Source: a virus. From it: a DNA stretch of 24,819 nucleotides. Position 1 is the stretch's first letter. Every line of letters starts with the position of its first letter. The notes under the pieces were generated by a model. The model searched no databases. It saw only the letters and a program-made list of their open reading frames with translations, and was not told where the DNA came from. Positions 7,274 to 15,963 of this stretch are shown piece by piece. Made by a program: the position numbers and the translations under genes. The stretch spans positions 1 to 24,819 of IMG/VR virus record IMGVR_UViG_3300025647_000248, one strand, 5' to 3'.

Positions 7274-7575
7274 TAGACATTGTGCATCATTTTTCTGATG
7301 GGTTGTATGCTAAGGAAACATTTATCCCTTACGATACCTTTTTAATGCAACATAAGCACACATACGCCCATATGTCAATATTAGCTAAAGGGCGTGTATT
7401 GGTTAAAGTAGATGATGATGTTACAGAGCATGAAGCACCAGCTTGTATAAATATAGAGGCTAACAAACACCATAGTGTAAAGGCACTAGAAGACAGTATT
7501 TGGTACTGTATTCACGCAACGGAAGAAAAAAACATTGATAAGATCGACGAAGTGTTGATCGCCAAAGGAGAGTAA
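7270..7575 (+). CDS. Cupin-like small protein beside the tail fibre
   Basis: A 101-residue protein. A GTG at 7255 would give a longer form, but ATG 7270 overlaps the fibre stop (ATGA) and starts the conserved-looking MIDIVHHFSDGLYAKE. The sequence reads as a single small beta-barrel of the cupin type: FLMQHKHTYAHMSILAKGRV, with HKH and a later His providing metal-ligand-like residues, then APACINIEANKHHSVKALED and WYCIHATEE. Similar cupin-like proteins follow fibre genes in many marine phages. Whether it binds metal, a sugar or the fibre is unknown; an enzymatic role is not shown. It may be a fibre-tip or assembly protein. Confidence 0.65.
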   Translation: MIDIVHHFSDGLYAKETFIPYDTFLMQHKHTYAHMSILAKGRVLVKVDDDVTEHEAPACINIEANKHHSVKALEDSIWYCIHATEEKNIDKIDEVLIAKGE

Positions 7576-7576
7576 T

Positions 7577-8863
7577 ATGGCATGGATGGCACCAGTAGCA
7601 GGAGCTGTAATAGGCGGCTTATTCCAAAGTAATGCCGCTAGTAAAGCGGCGGGAGCACAACAAGCTGCTGACGCTGCACGTTTAGCTGAAGAGAAACGAG
7701 TACGTGAGCAACTTCGGTTAGACACGGAAACCCAACGTGCAGTAGCAGACCAAGCGTTTGCTGACTACAATGCGGGACTTATCTCCTATGCCGAAGCACA
7801 ACAAAAAGCTGCTCAGGCAATGGGACAGGTTCAAAGCTCCATTGGTCAGAGTCAACTTTCTGATACCGCTAAAGCGATGGAATTGGCTAAGTTTCAGCCA
7901 TACTCAATCCGCACAGGTACGGGTTCTACCTTCTTCGACCAAGGCACAGGACAGGCTGGTTTCGCATTGTCACCTGAGACCTATGGTTATCAGCAGGACC
8001 TCTACAGGAAGGCTGGTGAGGCTGCTGGGGCTATTCAGGCAGACCCCACAGCTGCTGCTGCTCAATATGTAGCTCAACAGCAAGGTCTCCTGCAGCCCGG
8101 ACGACAAGCAGAGGACATTGCCTTACGTAATCAACAACTCAGTCGTGGTCGTATTGGTATGGGCATCTCTGGTGAAGCTGCTGGCGCTGGCGCTGGCGGT
8201 ATGGTTAACCCAGAGCAATTCTCTCGTGACCGTGCTCGTGCCCTAGCAGATGCTCAGATTGCAGCACAAGGTACTCAGGCTGGACAAGCACAACAAATGA
8301 ATCAGCTAAATTTAGCTAGTGGTTTGTTTGGTGCTGGTTTGCGTCCTGAAGAATCAGGTCTTAACATGCTTACTCAAGGTTCTAACATCGGTAGTCTGGC
8401 TCAGGGTGCTGGTCAAGCTCAAGCTAACCTCTACGGCTCTGGTATGGCTAATGTGTACAATAGTATGCTTGGCGCTGCTGGAAGAGCTCAAGAAGCTGCT
8501 CAGTATATTCCCCAAGCTAATCTCACAGGTGCTCAAGAAGCTTACAACCGTCAGCAGACTTACTTGGGTAGTCTGCAAGGAAATATGCTGCCATATCAAT
8601 CAATGACAATGCCACAGGCGACAGTGCCGGGTAGTGCATACATGATGGCTGGTTTGGGTAGCGGTTTGATGAACGCTGGTATGCAGGGTATTAACCGAAT
8701 GATTAACCCCATTCAACCAACAACCCAAGCAGCTACAGGAGCTTCCTTAGGTGGTGGTTTACAACCTTCTGGCATGTTAACAGGGGGTTCTTTTGTACCG
8801 GGCATGCCTGTTGATTACAGATTAAGCACAGTACCGGGTGCAAGCTTTGGTGGTCTTCGATAA
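7577..8863 (+). CDS. Internal virion / DNA ejection-type protein, Ala/Gln-rich
   Basis: A 428-residue protein. The N-terminal Ala/Gly segment (MAWMAPVAGAVIGGLFQSNA) could insert into membrane and is followed by a charged helix (AARLAEEKRVREQLRLD). Much of the rest is Ala, Gln, Gly and Met-rich helical sequence. Residues about 230-300 have repeated Ala-Gln runs (AQGTQAGQAQQMNQLN), and the C-terminus is low-complexity (ATGASLGGGLQPSGMLTGG). This composition and position after the tail genes are typical of podovirus ejection proteins carried in the capsid, such as T7 gp14-like. No enzyme domain is seen. First of four consecutive ejection-type genes. Confidence 0.6.
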   Translation: MAWMAPVAGAVIGGLFQSNAASKAAGAQQAADAARLAEEKRVREQLRLDTETQRAVADQAFADYNAGLISYAEAQQKAAQAMGQVQSSIGQSQLSDTAKAMELAKFQPYSIRTGTGSTFFDQGTGQAGFALSPETYGYQQDLYRKAGEAAGAIQADPTAAAAQYVAQQQGLLQPGRQAEDIALRNQQLSRGRIGMGISGEAAGAGAGGMVNPEQFSRDRARALADAQIAAQGTQAGQAQQMNQLNLASGLFGAGLRPEESGLNMLTQGSNIGSLAQGAGQAQANLYGSGMANVYNSMLGAAGRAQEAAQYIPQANLTGAQEAYNRQQTYLGSLQGNMLPYQSMTMPQATVPGSAYMMAGLGSGLMNAGMQGINRMINPIQPTTQAATGASLGGGLQPSGMLTGGSFVPGMPVDYRLSTVPGASFGGLR

Positions 8864-8880
8864 TTTTAACAGGAGCGACA

Positions 8881-10242
8881 ATGGCTACAAGTATTTTAAG
8901 TCTCTTCGGTAACGAAGTTGATCCCTTTGCACAACAGCAACAAGCCTTTCAGCAGCGACTGTCACAAGCGACTGACCCTCGAGCATTCATAGCAACCGTA
9001 GGTTCTAACCTAGGTGGTCAGCTGGGCGGTATTGCGTCAAACCTTCTTGGTGGTCCCTCACGTGAACAAAAGATTCAGAAGATTTATCAAGCCGTAGGGA
9101 ACATCTCAGACCCCCTAGGACAGGCTCAGGAAGCTTATCGTTTGTTCCAACAGGAAGGCATGCCAAAAGAAGCCCAAATGGTCCTTGAGTCCATCCGTGA
9201 GTTGCAGAAGGAAGCAGATGCAAATACAAGAGAAGCGGCTAAACTTAAAGCCAGAGAAACACTTGCTTCATCTCTTAGTACTTTAGACCCAACAAATCCA
9301 GATGACCAGTTAAAGCTAGCTACATTAGCTGCACAAGCTGGTGAAGGTGCTATGGCAGGCAATGCGTTCACTACTGCTGGCACACTAAAGAAAACTAAAG
9401 CAGAACTGGCAGCGGAAACTGAATCAGCTAAAAATAGAACCAAAGCTGTTAAAGGAATTAAAAAAGATATACCCCCAGAAGTTGCAGATATGATAGGAGC
9501 TGATAAAGCAATATTTGCTAAGTTCGTAGATGCAACTCTCTTAGCTAAAGATGAGAAAAATAAAACTGAAATTAAAACAGTAGGAGAAAGAGTACAACTT
9601 ATTACATATAATCCTACTAACGGTAATGTTGTCCGTACTCAAGATTTGGGAGCAGCTCCAAAACCAGCTAAGAATGTAATTACGATTGATCAAAGAGGTC
9701 AAGGCAAGTATGCAGAAACTGTAGGTGCTAAAACTGCCGAAGAAGATGTTGCTTTTGTTAGTACAGTAGAGAAAGCAGCTGATACTTTACCAAAGATCAA
9801 TGAAACACTAAAACTACTTAAGACAGGCGATATAACAACAGGTTTTGGTGCTGAATTTCTCTTAAACGTGAATCGTGTGCGTTCTCAGCTAATGGCAGAC
9901 AAAAAAGCAGGGAAAACCGTAACCGATACACAAGTATTAGACGCAATGTTGGGTTCTGAAGTGTTCCCAATGATTGATGCTCTTGGTATTGGTGCTCGTG
10001 GCTTGGACACACCAGCTGAACGTGAGTTCTTACGTGGTGTCTTTACAGGTACCATTCAAATGAATAAGGAGACATTGGTTAGACTTACCGAAATTCGTAA
10101 GAATGTTGCAGAACGAGCAGTATCAAAGTTTAATAAACGTTTGGGCGAAGGCTACTTTAAAAAATATGAGGAAGCTCTAGGCCGCAATCTAAAACCTATA
10201 GAACTTCCTGCCCAAGAACCCACTGTCTCCAACTGGGAGTAA
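8881..10242 (+). CDS. Internal virion protein, conserved helical C-terminal domain
   Basis: A 453-residue protein with a good ribosome binding site (AGGAG, eight bases before ATG 8881). Residues 1-60 are Gln/Gly-rich (DPFAQQQQAFQQRLSQATD). Residues about 60-170 are helical with TPR-like Ala/Leu spacing. A long helical domain runs from about 290 to 430 (VEKAADTLPKINETLKLLKT; LGIGARGLDTPAEREFLRGV; ETLVRLTEIRKNVAERAVSK). I recall that last region as a recurrent conserved block in large virion proteins of unrelated phages; its function is not known to me. It probably forms part of the ejection complex. Confidence 0.55.
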   Translation: MATSILSLFGNEVDPFAQQQQAFQQRLSQATDPRAFIATVGSNLGGQLGGIASNLLGGPSREQKIQKIYQAVGNISDPLGQAQEAYRLFQQEGMPKEAQMVLESIRELQKEADANTREAAKLKARETLASSLSTLDPTNPDDQLKLATLAAQAGEGAMAGNAFTTAGTLKKTKAELAAETESAKNRTKAVKGIKKDIPPEVADMIGADKAIFAKFVDATLLAKDEKNKTEIKTVGERVQLITYNPTNGNVVRTQDLGAAPKPAKNVITIDQRGQGKYAETVGAKTAEEDVAFVSTVEKAADTLPKINETLKLLKTGDITTGFGAEFLLNVNRVRSQLMADKKAGKTVTDTQVLDAMLGSEVFPMIDALGIGARGLDTPAEREFLRGVFTGTIQMNKETLVRLTEIRKNVAERAVSKFNKRLGEGYFKKYEEALGRNLKPIELPAQEPTVSNWE

Positions 10243-10244
10243 AC

Positions 10245-11798
10245 ATGCCTAAAAATATAACAGTTACGTTTGATGATGGGTCTTCCCACGTTTACCAAAA
10301 TGCACCGGATACAGTAACGCCTGACGAAGTTGAACAAAGAGCTTCTCAGGAGTTTGGTAAAAAAGTAGTTAGCATGGATGGTGGAAAACAACCAGAGCCA
10401 CCCCCGCCCCCTCCAGAACCCATGGGTAACCTTGAGTCTGCTGCCACTCTTGTTGGCGGCATGCCTGAGCGCATAGGTTCTGCTATGGAAGCTCGTAAGA
10501 AGGAAATGGTAGACGTAATGCAGACGCCTAGTCGTTTTCCTTTTGAAAGAGAACTGCAAATGATAGGCAAGGGGATTGCAGGACCTATGCTAGATATTGC
10601 AGGAGAGACTGTTTCTACAGGTGTAGGAGCAGCTGCTGATGTGGCTAATCCTGAGATTCGTCGGGGTTTTAATGACTTGATGAATGGCATCACAAACTCT
10701 GAGTTTGCTAAACAAGCCATAGACTTTTACATGGCTTTAGACCCCCAAACACGCAGGACAGTTGAGTCTGCATTTAACATTGCCAACGTGCTGGCTCCTT
10801 TCAAACTCAAAGCAAAGAAGGGTGCTGGTTTCTCAGATACTCTTAAGGAAGGCATGACTGTTGTTGACAGGCAGAAAGACCTTAAGCGCACAATGTTAAG
10901 GAGAATGTTCCAGTCTGAGCGTTCTAAAGAAAACATTGCATTTGACCTCACCAACGGTACTGCTGACTTAGACAACATGGTGGATAACCTTTTAGACATT
11001 AAGGGTGTTTCTCCTCTGTATGTGCCAGAGCGTAACATGGCTGCTCTCAATAAACACATGAATACTCTTGAGGCACGTATCCAAGGACAGCTGGGTTCTT
11101 TTGACAAGACAGGTAGATTTGTTCGTAATGTTAAGAACTCGTTTAACGACCTACTAGCAGACACCATTAACACATCACCGACACTACGAGAACAGGGTCT
11201 TAAGCCAGCAGTTAAAGCTGAGGCTCAAAGGTCAATCATGCGTAAGGTTGATGGTATCATTACTAACCTAAAAGAAGCAAAGATAGAACCTAACAGCCTG
11301 AAGGGTCTTCTTGAGCTACGCAGAAGGCTTGACAAGGTACTATCTTCTAAAGACTTCAATAAGCTGTCTGATGTAGACAAGAGCAAGCTGGCTTTGGAAA
11401 AGCAGATCGTTATGGATATGCGTGGGAAGATCAACGACACCATTAGTGGTTTTGCAGAAGAGTTTGCTCCTGAAAACGAAACCATTAAAACACTTTTAAA
11501 GAAACAGAGTGCTACTTATGGTGCTACCAATAACTATGTCACTAAATCAGCAAGAAATTTAGCTAACTTGACAGAGCAAGGTGCGATTGCGAAGGCTCTT
11601 TCTAACCATCCTATTTTGGTCTACAGAGCACTACAGAACCAAGGGGCTTCTCCTACGGTGGCTGCTATCTTGGCTGCGCCTTCAGCTATTAACCTTGGTG
11701 GTGAAGTCTTTGGTGCCGCAAGACGACAACTGTCTGGTGCTAGGGCACCGCTAATCCGTGGAGGTATGTTTTACGGTCAGGAAGAGGAGCAACGATAA
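10245..11798 (+). CDS. Internal virion protein with Pro-rich linker
   Basis: A 517-residue protein. The N-terminal about 45 residues form a small domain (KNITVTFDDGSSHVYQNAPD then TPDEVEQRASQEFGKKVV) that I associate with the fronts of phage internal proteins. A poly-Pro linker (QPEPPPPPPEPMG, residues about 49-61) follows. The remainder is helical and charged (residues about 200-450), with no membrane segment as strong as in the first ejection gene. The C-terminus has Ala-rich hydrophobic sequence (SPTVAAILAAPSAINLGGEV). No transglycosylase motif was found. The stop overlaps the next start (TAATG). Confidence 0.55.
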   Translation: MPKNITVTFDDGSSHVYQNAPDTVTPDEVEQRASQEFGKKVVSMDGGKQPEPPPPPPEPMGNLESAATLVGGMPERIGSAMEARKKEMVDVMQTPSRFPFERELQMIGKGIAGPMLDIAGETVSTGVGAAADVANPEIRRGFNDLMNGITNSEFAKQAIDFYMALDPQTRRTVESAFNIANVLAPFKLKAKKGAGFSDTLKEGMTVVDRQKDLKRTMLRRMFQSERSKENIAFDLTNGTADLDNMVDNLLDIKGVSPLYVPERNMAALNKHMNTLEARIQGQLGSFDKTGRFVRNVKNSFNDLLADTINTSPTLREQGLKPAVKAEAQRSIMRKVDGIITNLKEAKIEPNSLKGLLELRRRLDKVLSSKDFNKLSDVDKSKLALEKQIVMDMRGKINDTISGFAEEFAPENETIKTLLKKQSATYGATNNYVTKSARNLANLTEQGAIAKALSNHPILVYRALQNQGASPTVAAILAAPSAINLGGEVFGAARRQLSGARAPLIRGGMFYGQEEEQR

Positions 11799-13588
11799 TG
11801 GCTACAGGACTGCAGAACCCTTTCTTTGTTCCAGAGGAGTTTGATATAAACGCTGTAGAGCCTAATGTTTTAACTAATGATTATTTAGTAAAAAACATAA
11901 ACAGACTCTCTGATAGGTTTAATACTATCGACAAAGCTTATCCTGATGACTTCTTAGGATACGCCCAACGCGCTCAGGAAGGCGGTAGTGCTGTTCTTGG
12001 GCAAGCTGGTAAGATGACGGGTGATGCGTTAAGCAGCCTTGGGGGCGCTGCCATGAAGATTATAGGTACTGTAGCAGACATGGCTACACCTGATGCGCTT
12101 ACAGACCCTTTAATAAACGCTACAAAAAGCGTAGCTTCTGCCATTAAGAATGCACCTACAGTCCAAGAAGGCATGAAGATTGCTAGTCAGTGGTATGGTT
12201 CTCTACAGCCAGCACAACAGCGTATGCTTGGTGACTTAGGGAACATGACTAACATGGTTGGTGCGTCTACTGTCGTTCCTTTCACAAACCCTGCTCTTAA
12301 GGGTGGTGGTATGACAGCCTTTTCAAACCTCATACCCGGGAAGTATGGAGCATCAACATTAAGCATGTCTGTTCCTGAACAAAAGTTGGTAGAAGGTGTA
12401 ACCAAACTAGCTGAGAAAGGTGGAGCGCCTTTGACTGCTTCTCAGAAACAAAACATTGAGACAGGCTTAGGTCGTGTCATGGGTTTTGGCAGATGGGCTG
12501 CTGAAGGCGCTACGAACGCAATAACATATTACTTCAACCCAAAAGCAAAAGCTTTGTATGAAGAACAGGGAATAGGTCCTTTGGTAACACAAATGGCTAA
12601 GACAGCTGGGACCGATGAAGATGCTATTAAGAAACTAATGGCTCAGGGCATGTATAACAGACACATTATCAAGCAGTCTGGACGGGAAGGTGTAGTTTCT
12701 CCGCAAATGCAAGCCATTGGTAACTTTGGTGTGCTGGCTGAGTCTACAACAGCTAAACCCGGTGTATACAAGGAGATGGCTAAACCCTTCGACCAAGCAA
12801 ATATTCCAGATATAGATTTCGATGCCTTTGAATCACATATCCGTAATGCTTGGAAAGATGGGATGGCTTCGGATGCAAACATAATTCTTAAGGGGTCTGC
12901 ACAACTATCAGGACAACACTCTAGGGACCTTTGGCATTCTCCTGTCTACAAAACGCTGACTAAAGCTTTTGATGACATTGAAAATGTACCCGGAATGAAG
13001 TACAGGTTTGATAACGATGATCAGCTTAGGGATTATCTTAAGAAGTATGTAGATGAAACTTCAGTAGAGTCTAGTCTCACCGCAAGCACGAAGCACATGT
13101 TAAAAACAAAAGGTCGTGGGGAAGAGCTTAGAAGGAAACACTTTAATATTATTCCTGAAGACCAGCTGACTCCTGAAATGAAAGCTGCTGGTGGTGTGTG
13201 GATTAAAGACGGTTTTCCCGGCACATCAATTACAGAAGGCGGTGTTAACGGTATTTATAAAGTAGATAAAAACTGGAACGTGACAATGGTCATTTCAGAC
13301 GAACACAACTACTTTGAGAAGTTTACCAAACCAGTCCTGCCGAATAATCAAATGATGGTATCTATGCCGTTCTCAAAGAACATAGCGATGCAGAAGTTGT
13401 TGCCAAAAGCCTCTAAAGAAAAGTTTGGTTTTGAAGGCAAGAACTTTGGTATGCTGGGTGGAGACGCCAGTAAAGAAAAAGCTTTAGGTATTATAGCAGA
13501 TATAAATCAAGCTTCACCTACAGCCTTCGGTACTGCAAGACAGGCAAGCGGCTTGTTTAACACTTACGTTAGACCAACAGAAGAATAA
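11798..13588 (+). CDS. Largest ejection-type virion protein, unknown C-terminal domain
   Basis: A 596-residue protein and the last gene of the + arm. The N-terminal third has hydrophobic Ala/Gly helices (LSSLGGAAMKIIGTVADMAT) as in ejection proteins. From about residue 260 the sequence changes character. It becomes charged and aromatic with few repeats, including DEDAIKKLMAQGMYNRHIIK, SGQHSRDLWHSP, GVWIKDGFPGTSITEGGVNG and VTMVISDEHNYFEKFTKP. That part looks like one or more folded, possibly enzymatic domains, but I cannot match it to a family and see no certain catalytic motif. It is followed after two bases by the shared terminator. Confidence 0.55.
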   Translation: MATGLQNPFFVPEEFDINAVEPNVLTNDYLVKNINRLSDRFNTIDKAYPDDFLGYAQRAQEGGSAVLGQAGKMTGDALSSLGGAAMKIIGTVADMATPDALTDPLINATKSVASAIKNAPTVQEGMKIASQWYGSLQPAQQRMLGDLGNMTNMVGASTVVPFTNPALKGGGMTAFSNLIPGKYGASTLSMSVPEQKLVEGVTKLAEKGGAPLTASQKQNIETGLGRVMGFGRWAAEGATNAITYYFNPKAKALYEEQGIGPLVTQMAKTAGTDEDAIKKLMAQGMYNRHIIKQSGREGVVSPQMQAIGNFGVLAESTTAKPGVYKEMAKPFDQANIPDIDFDAFESHIRNAWKDGMASDANIILKGSAQLSGQHSRDLWHSPVYKTLTKAFDDIENVPGMKYRFDNDDQLRDYLKKYVDETSVESSLTASTKHMLKTKGRGEELRRKHFNIIPEDQLTPEMKAAGGVWIKDGFPGTSITEGGVNGIYKVDKNWNVTMVISDEHNYFEKFTKPVLPNNQMMVSMPFSKNIAMQKLLPKASKEKFGFEGKNFGMLGGDASKEKALGIIADINQASPTAFGTARQASGLFNTYVRPTEE

Positions 13589-13590
13589 AA

Positions 13591-13614
13591 AAAGGGGTCC
13601 TAAGTGACCCCTTT
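13591..13614. terminator. Bidirectional intrinsic terminator between the convergent arms
   Basis: AAAGGGGTC (13591-13599), a six-base loop, and GACCCCTTT (13606-13614) form a perfect 9-base stem. On the - strand the stem runs into seven Ts then ATTC, a strong terminator for the replication operon. On the + strand it is followed by AGTTTATTTAG, a weaker U-tract. The stem sits 2 bases after the + arm stop (13588) and 7 bases beyond the RNR stop codon (13622-13624), so it serves both operons and limits antisense read-through. Confidence 0.9.
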
Positions 13615-13621
13615 AGTTTAT

Positions 13622-15514
13622 TTAGATTTCACAGACCCCTGACACACATGCCAGCTGCTGGGCACCTTCCACGTTGTCGTCTGTCTCGATAAAATCGTTC
13701 CAGTCAACCTCAGGAGGCATTGCAGCCAGTAGCTTGTTGTAGGTCGCCTCATCAATCTCCTCGTAGGGTGCTTGGCGATAACTACCACCATCCCACGGCA
13801 GGAAACTAATGCCGCTAATCTCATCGAAGTGTTCCCACACCCAAGCACCTACAGCAGGCCAGTCGTCTTCTTTGACGTATACGGTCACAGAGGGCTTGTG
13901 CTCACACCAGTGACGCTGGTAGGCTAACCAGAGCTTCAGGTGTGTGAAACTATCCAAGTCGTCACGAACCACACAGCCCTCAGGTGCCTTCATAGGGAAA
14001 CTGAAGATCGTGGTGTCATTAGGCTTCATTACGTCTGCTTCGTTGGGGATTCCTTTTTCCTTAAGAAACGCTGTAATGGGGTCTTTATTATCGTTACGAA
14101 CTCGTCTAATATAGTAAGCACTATGGCGAGCATGGATGCCACTAGCAGAATCAACAAGCTGACTGACAGTACCACTAGGCTTAACACATGTGATAGAAGC
14201 TGAGGGAGGAATTGAGAGAACACTAGCAAACTCCTTGTTAGTTTCCACAGCCAAGGAACGCATGCTCTCGAGTCGATCCTTCAAGCCTGAATCATCAACG
14301 TTGTTCAGCAAAGGGCAATCCAAGATACCTGTGATTGACACGCCCAACAGACGCTCTTCTTCGGTATTCTTCTTCCACACATGACGCAGGTACGGGAAGT
14401 CCGTCAGGGTAGACTGGAAGGTACCTAGGATTGTCGCAAGTTGAACCTTACGTGCCAACATAGCCTCTGTGTCATCCACACGGGCAACAACCTCTGTCAG
14501 GTTACAGAACTGGTACGGACGGAGAATAATCTCTGAACATGGGTTAGTACCGAAGTCATAACTAGAGTCCCTACGTCCCAGTTTCTCCACGGTGGTCTTA
14601 GCAGCTGCACGAGAGAAGATACCACGCTCACCGCTGTGTGACTGGTACAGGGATAACCATTCAGTCAGGAACTCGCCTACAGTGGGCTTCTCGTTGTAAC
14701 TGGCGCTATTGTTTGCCAGAGCACGTTGACCATCACGTTCCCACCAGCTGCCTGCTTTAGCATGACGCATACGGTCATCTGTCAGGTCAGATAAACTAAT
14801 CATGGCTGAACGGCGAACACCACCCACCACAACTACTTCACCAATCTTACACATGATGTCGTGGCACTCAAGGCTGGTCAGCTTACGACCTGCAGCACCT
14901 TTGAACTTACCGACAACAAACTTGAACAGGTCTTCCAGTGGTCCGGGACCTGACGCACGACCACCAAAGGTCTTCAGTCGAGCACCCGCAGGACGTACCT
15001 TGGATACATCCCATGTCGGGATTTCACCAGAGTACAACAGAGCAATTAACTGACGAAGGCTTTTAGCCCAGCCTGCTTTACTATCACGAACCACGATGTT
15101 AGTGTGGCTGTTAAACAACAATGCTGGTACTTCAGGCAGCTTGTTGACGTACTTGCTTTCGACACTAAAGCCTACACCTGTACCACACAGGAGGATATAC
15201 ATGGCTTCGTCAAACGATTTAACGTCATCCACGGGCAAGTAGCTGCAGTTGTACCCTGCGGTATTGTCACGGTCCAAAGCCTCACCAGCGGTCATTACAG
15301 CCCGCATAGAAGGCATTACTTCACGGTTCAGGATGGCAGCATGAAGTTCTTCGTGAAGCTCCTCAGGCATCACATATCCATGCTTAGAGGACAGCTGCTT
15401 ATCGATGAACGTCATGTAGCGGTTGACCGTCTCAGGCCAGTGCTCACGGCGTTGTTTGTCATCTAGGAAGCGGCTGTAGCGGCTTTTGGCGATAAAAGTT
15501 TCGTATGTATTCAT
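13622..15514 (-). CDS. Adenosylcobalamin-dependent ribonucleoside-triphosphate reductase (class II, monomeric)
   Basis: A 630-residue enzyme that reduces ribonucleotides to deoxyribonucleotides using a B12-derived thiyl radical. The frame is open up to 15553, but ATG 15512-15514, preceded by AAAGGAAC, is the sensible start (MNTYETFIAKSRYSRF). Catalytic features are FGTNPCSEI with Asn324, radical-site Cys326 and Glu328; Cys90 (NTAGYNCSY) and Cys337 (QFCNLTEVV) as the substrate-reducing pair; and C-terminal CVSGVC with shuttle cysteines 623 and 628. Spacing of 326/337 and 623/628 equals that of C408/C419 and C731/C736 in Lactobacillus RTPR. At 630 residues it is shorter than that 739-residue enzyme. 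Last gene of the - operon, ending at the shared terminator. Confidence 0.92.
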   Translation of the reverse strand: MNTYETFIAKSRYSRFLDDKQRREHWPETVNRYMTFIDKQLSSKHGYVMPEELHEELHAAILNREVMPSMRAVMTAGEALDRDNTAGYNCSYLPVDDVKSFDEAMYILLCGTGVGFSVESKYVNKLPEVPALLFNSHTNIVVRDSKAGWAKSLRQLIALLYSGEIPTWDVSKVRPAGARLKTFGGRASGPGPLEDLFKFVVGKFKGAAGRKLTSLECHDIMCKIGEVVVVGGVRRSAMISLSDLTDDRMRHAKAGSWWERDGQRALANNSASYNEKPTVGEFLTEWLSLYQSHSGERGIFSRAAAKTTVEKLGRRDSSYDFGTNPCSEIILRPYQFCNLTEVVARVDDTEAMLARKVQLATILGTFQSTLTDFPYLRHVWKKNTEEERLLGVSITGILDCPLLNNVDDSGLKDRLESMRSLAVETNKEFASVLSIPPSASITCVKPSGTVSQLVDSASGIHARHSAYYIRRVRNDNKDPITAFLKEKGIPNEADVMKPNDTTIFSFPMKAPEGCVVRDDLDSFTHLKLWLAYQRHWCEHKPSVTVYVKEDDWPAVGAWVWEHFDEISGISFLPWDGGSYRQAPYEEIDEATYNKLLAAMPPEVDWNDFIETDDNVEGAQQLACVSGVCEI

Positions 15515-15963
15515 TGTTCCTTTTCTCTTTTCTTTTTCCAGCGGGTGCACCAAGCACTTAGGCGTTTAAACTGTTCAGCATCTTCTTCGTCCATTTTGAT
15601 TGTTCCTCGAGACCCTTCAAAGCTCCAGTTAAGACCTTTGTCTGTGTCGAGATAAGCCCCTGAATTGATGATTCCATATGCTTCTGCAAATCTAATGGCT
15701 GATTTGGACTTAAAGATAGCGAGTATAGTCTTTCTAACAATACATTCTGGAGTGCGCTGTATTGTTTTACTGCTGCTACAGTATTGTCGCCAATCATTTT
15801 CAACCCATCCATTGCCTCTTTTAGCCCAAAATTGTTTTCTTCCGACATAGTATTCTCCGTTCTCCATTTCAATTAAGTAAATAAAACCTAAGAAGTCCTC
15901 AAGCCGACTTACGTAGTTTGTGATGTTTGTCGCATTCTTCCATCTTAGGTTACTCTTCAGCAT
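15511..15963 (-). CDS. GIY-YIG-like endonuclease (possible homing nuclease)
   Basis: About 150 residues if started at ATG 15963, which has AAGGAG ten bases upstream; an alternative ATG at 16002 would overlap the upstream gene more deeply. Residues 26-46 read GFIYLIEMENGEYYVGRKQF then W: F27-I28-Y29 and Y39-V40-G41 correspond to the GIY and YIG elements. They are followed by ENDWRQYCSSSKTIQ and ILAIFKSKSAIRFAEAYGI, the layout of phage-type GIY-YIG proteins with the FW...DW.Y.SS block. The C-terminus is NWSFEGSRGTIKMDEED and a basic tail. The stop overlaps the RNR start (ATGA), so the gene is coupled to RNR. It may be a mobile nuclease or a domesticated one. Confidence 0.65.
   Translation of the reverse strand: MLKSNLRWKNATNITNYVSRLEDFLGFIYLIEMENGEYYVGRKQFWAKRGNGWVENDWRQYCSSSKTIQRTPECIVRKTILAIFKSKSAIRFAEAYGIINSGAYLDTDKGLNWSFEGSRGTIKMDEEDAEQFKRLSAWCTRWKKKREKEQ
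15558..15848 (-). CDS. Overprinted 96-codon ORF inside the GIY-YIG-like gene (candidate)
   Basis: In a different frame of the same strand, an ORF starts at ATG 15848 with an ideal ribosome binding site (GGAG, six bases upstream) and ends at 15558. It begins MSEENNFGLKEAMDGLKMIG and continues with amphipathic, Leu-rich helical sequence (KQYSALQNVLLERLYSLSLS; SIQGLISTQTKVLTGALKGL). It is free of the odd composition usual in shadow frames and recalls small helical bundle proteins. The ATGA coupling to RNR favours the GIY-YIG frame as the ancestral gene, so this would be a second, overprinted product. No homology can be claimed; it may be chance. Confidence 0.35.
   Translation of the reverse strand: MSEENNFGLKEAMDGLKMIGDNTVAAVKQYSALQNVLLERLYSLSLSPNQPLDLQKHMESSIQGLISTQTKVLTGALKGLEEQSKWTKKMLNSLNA

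Noticed and set aside
8319-8606. 95-codon + strand ORF inside the 428-residue virion gene
   Set aside because: Val/Leu-rich shadow frame of an Ala/Gln/Gly-rich gene with no credible start site; unlike the overprint at 15558-15848 it does not read like a soluble protein.
10152-11173. Several - strand ORFs of 124-148 codons
   Set aside because: All are antisense to the ejection-type genes. Their composition follows from the opposite strand, and no promoter or ribosome binding site supports them.
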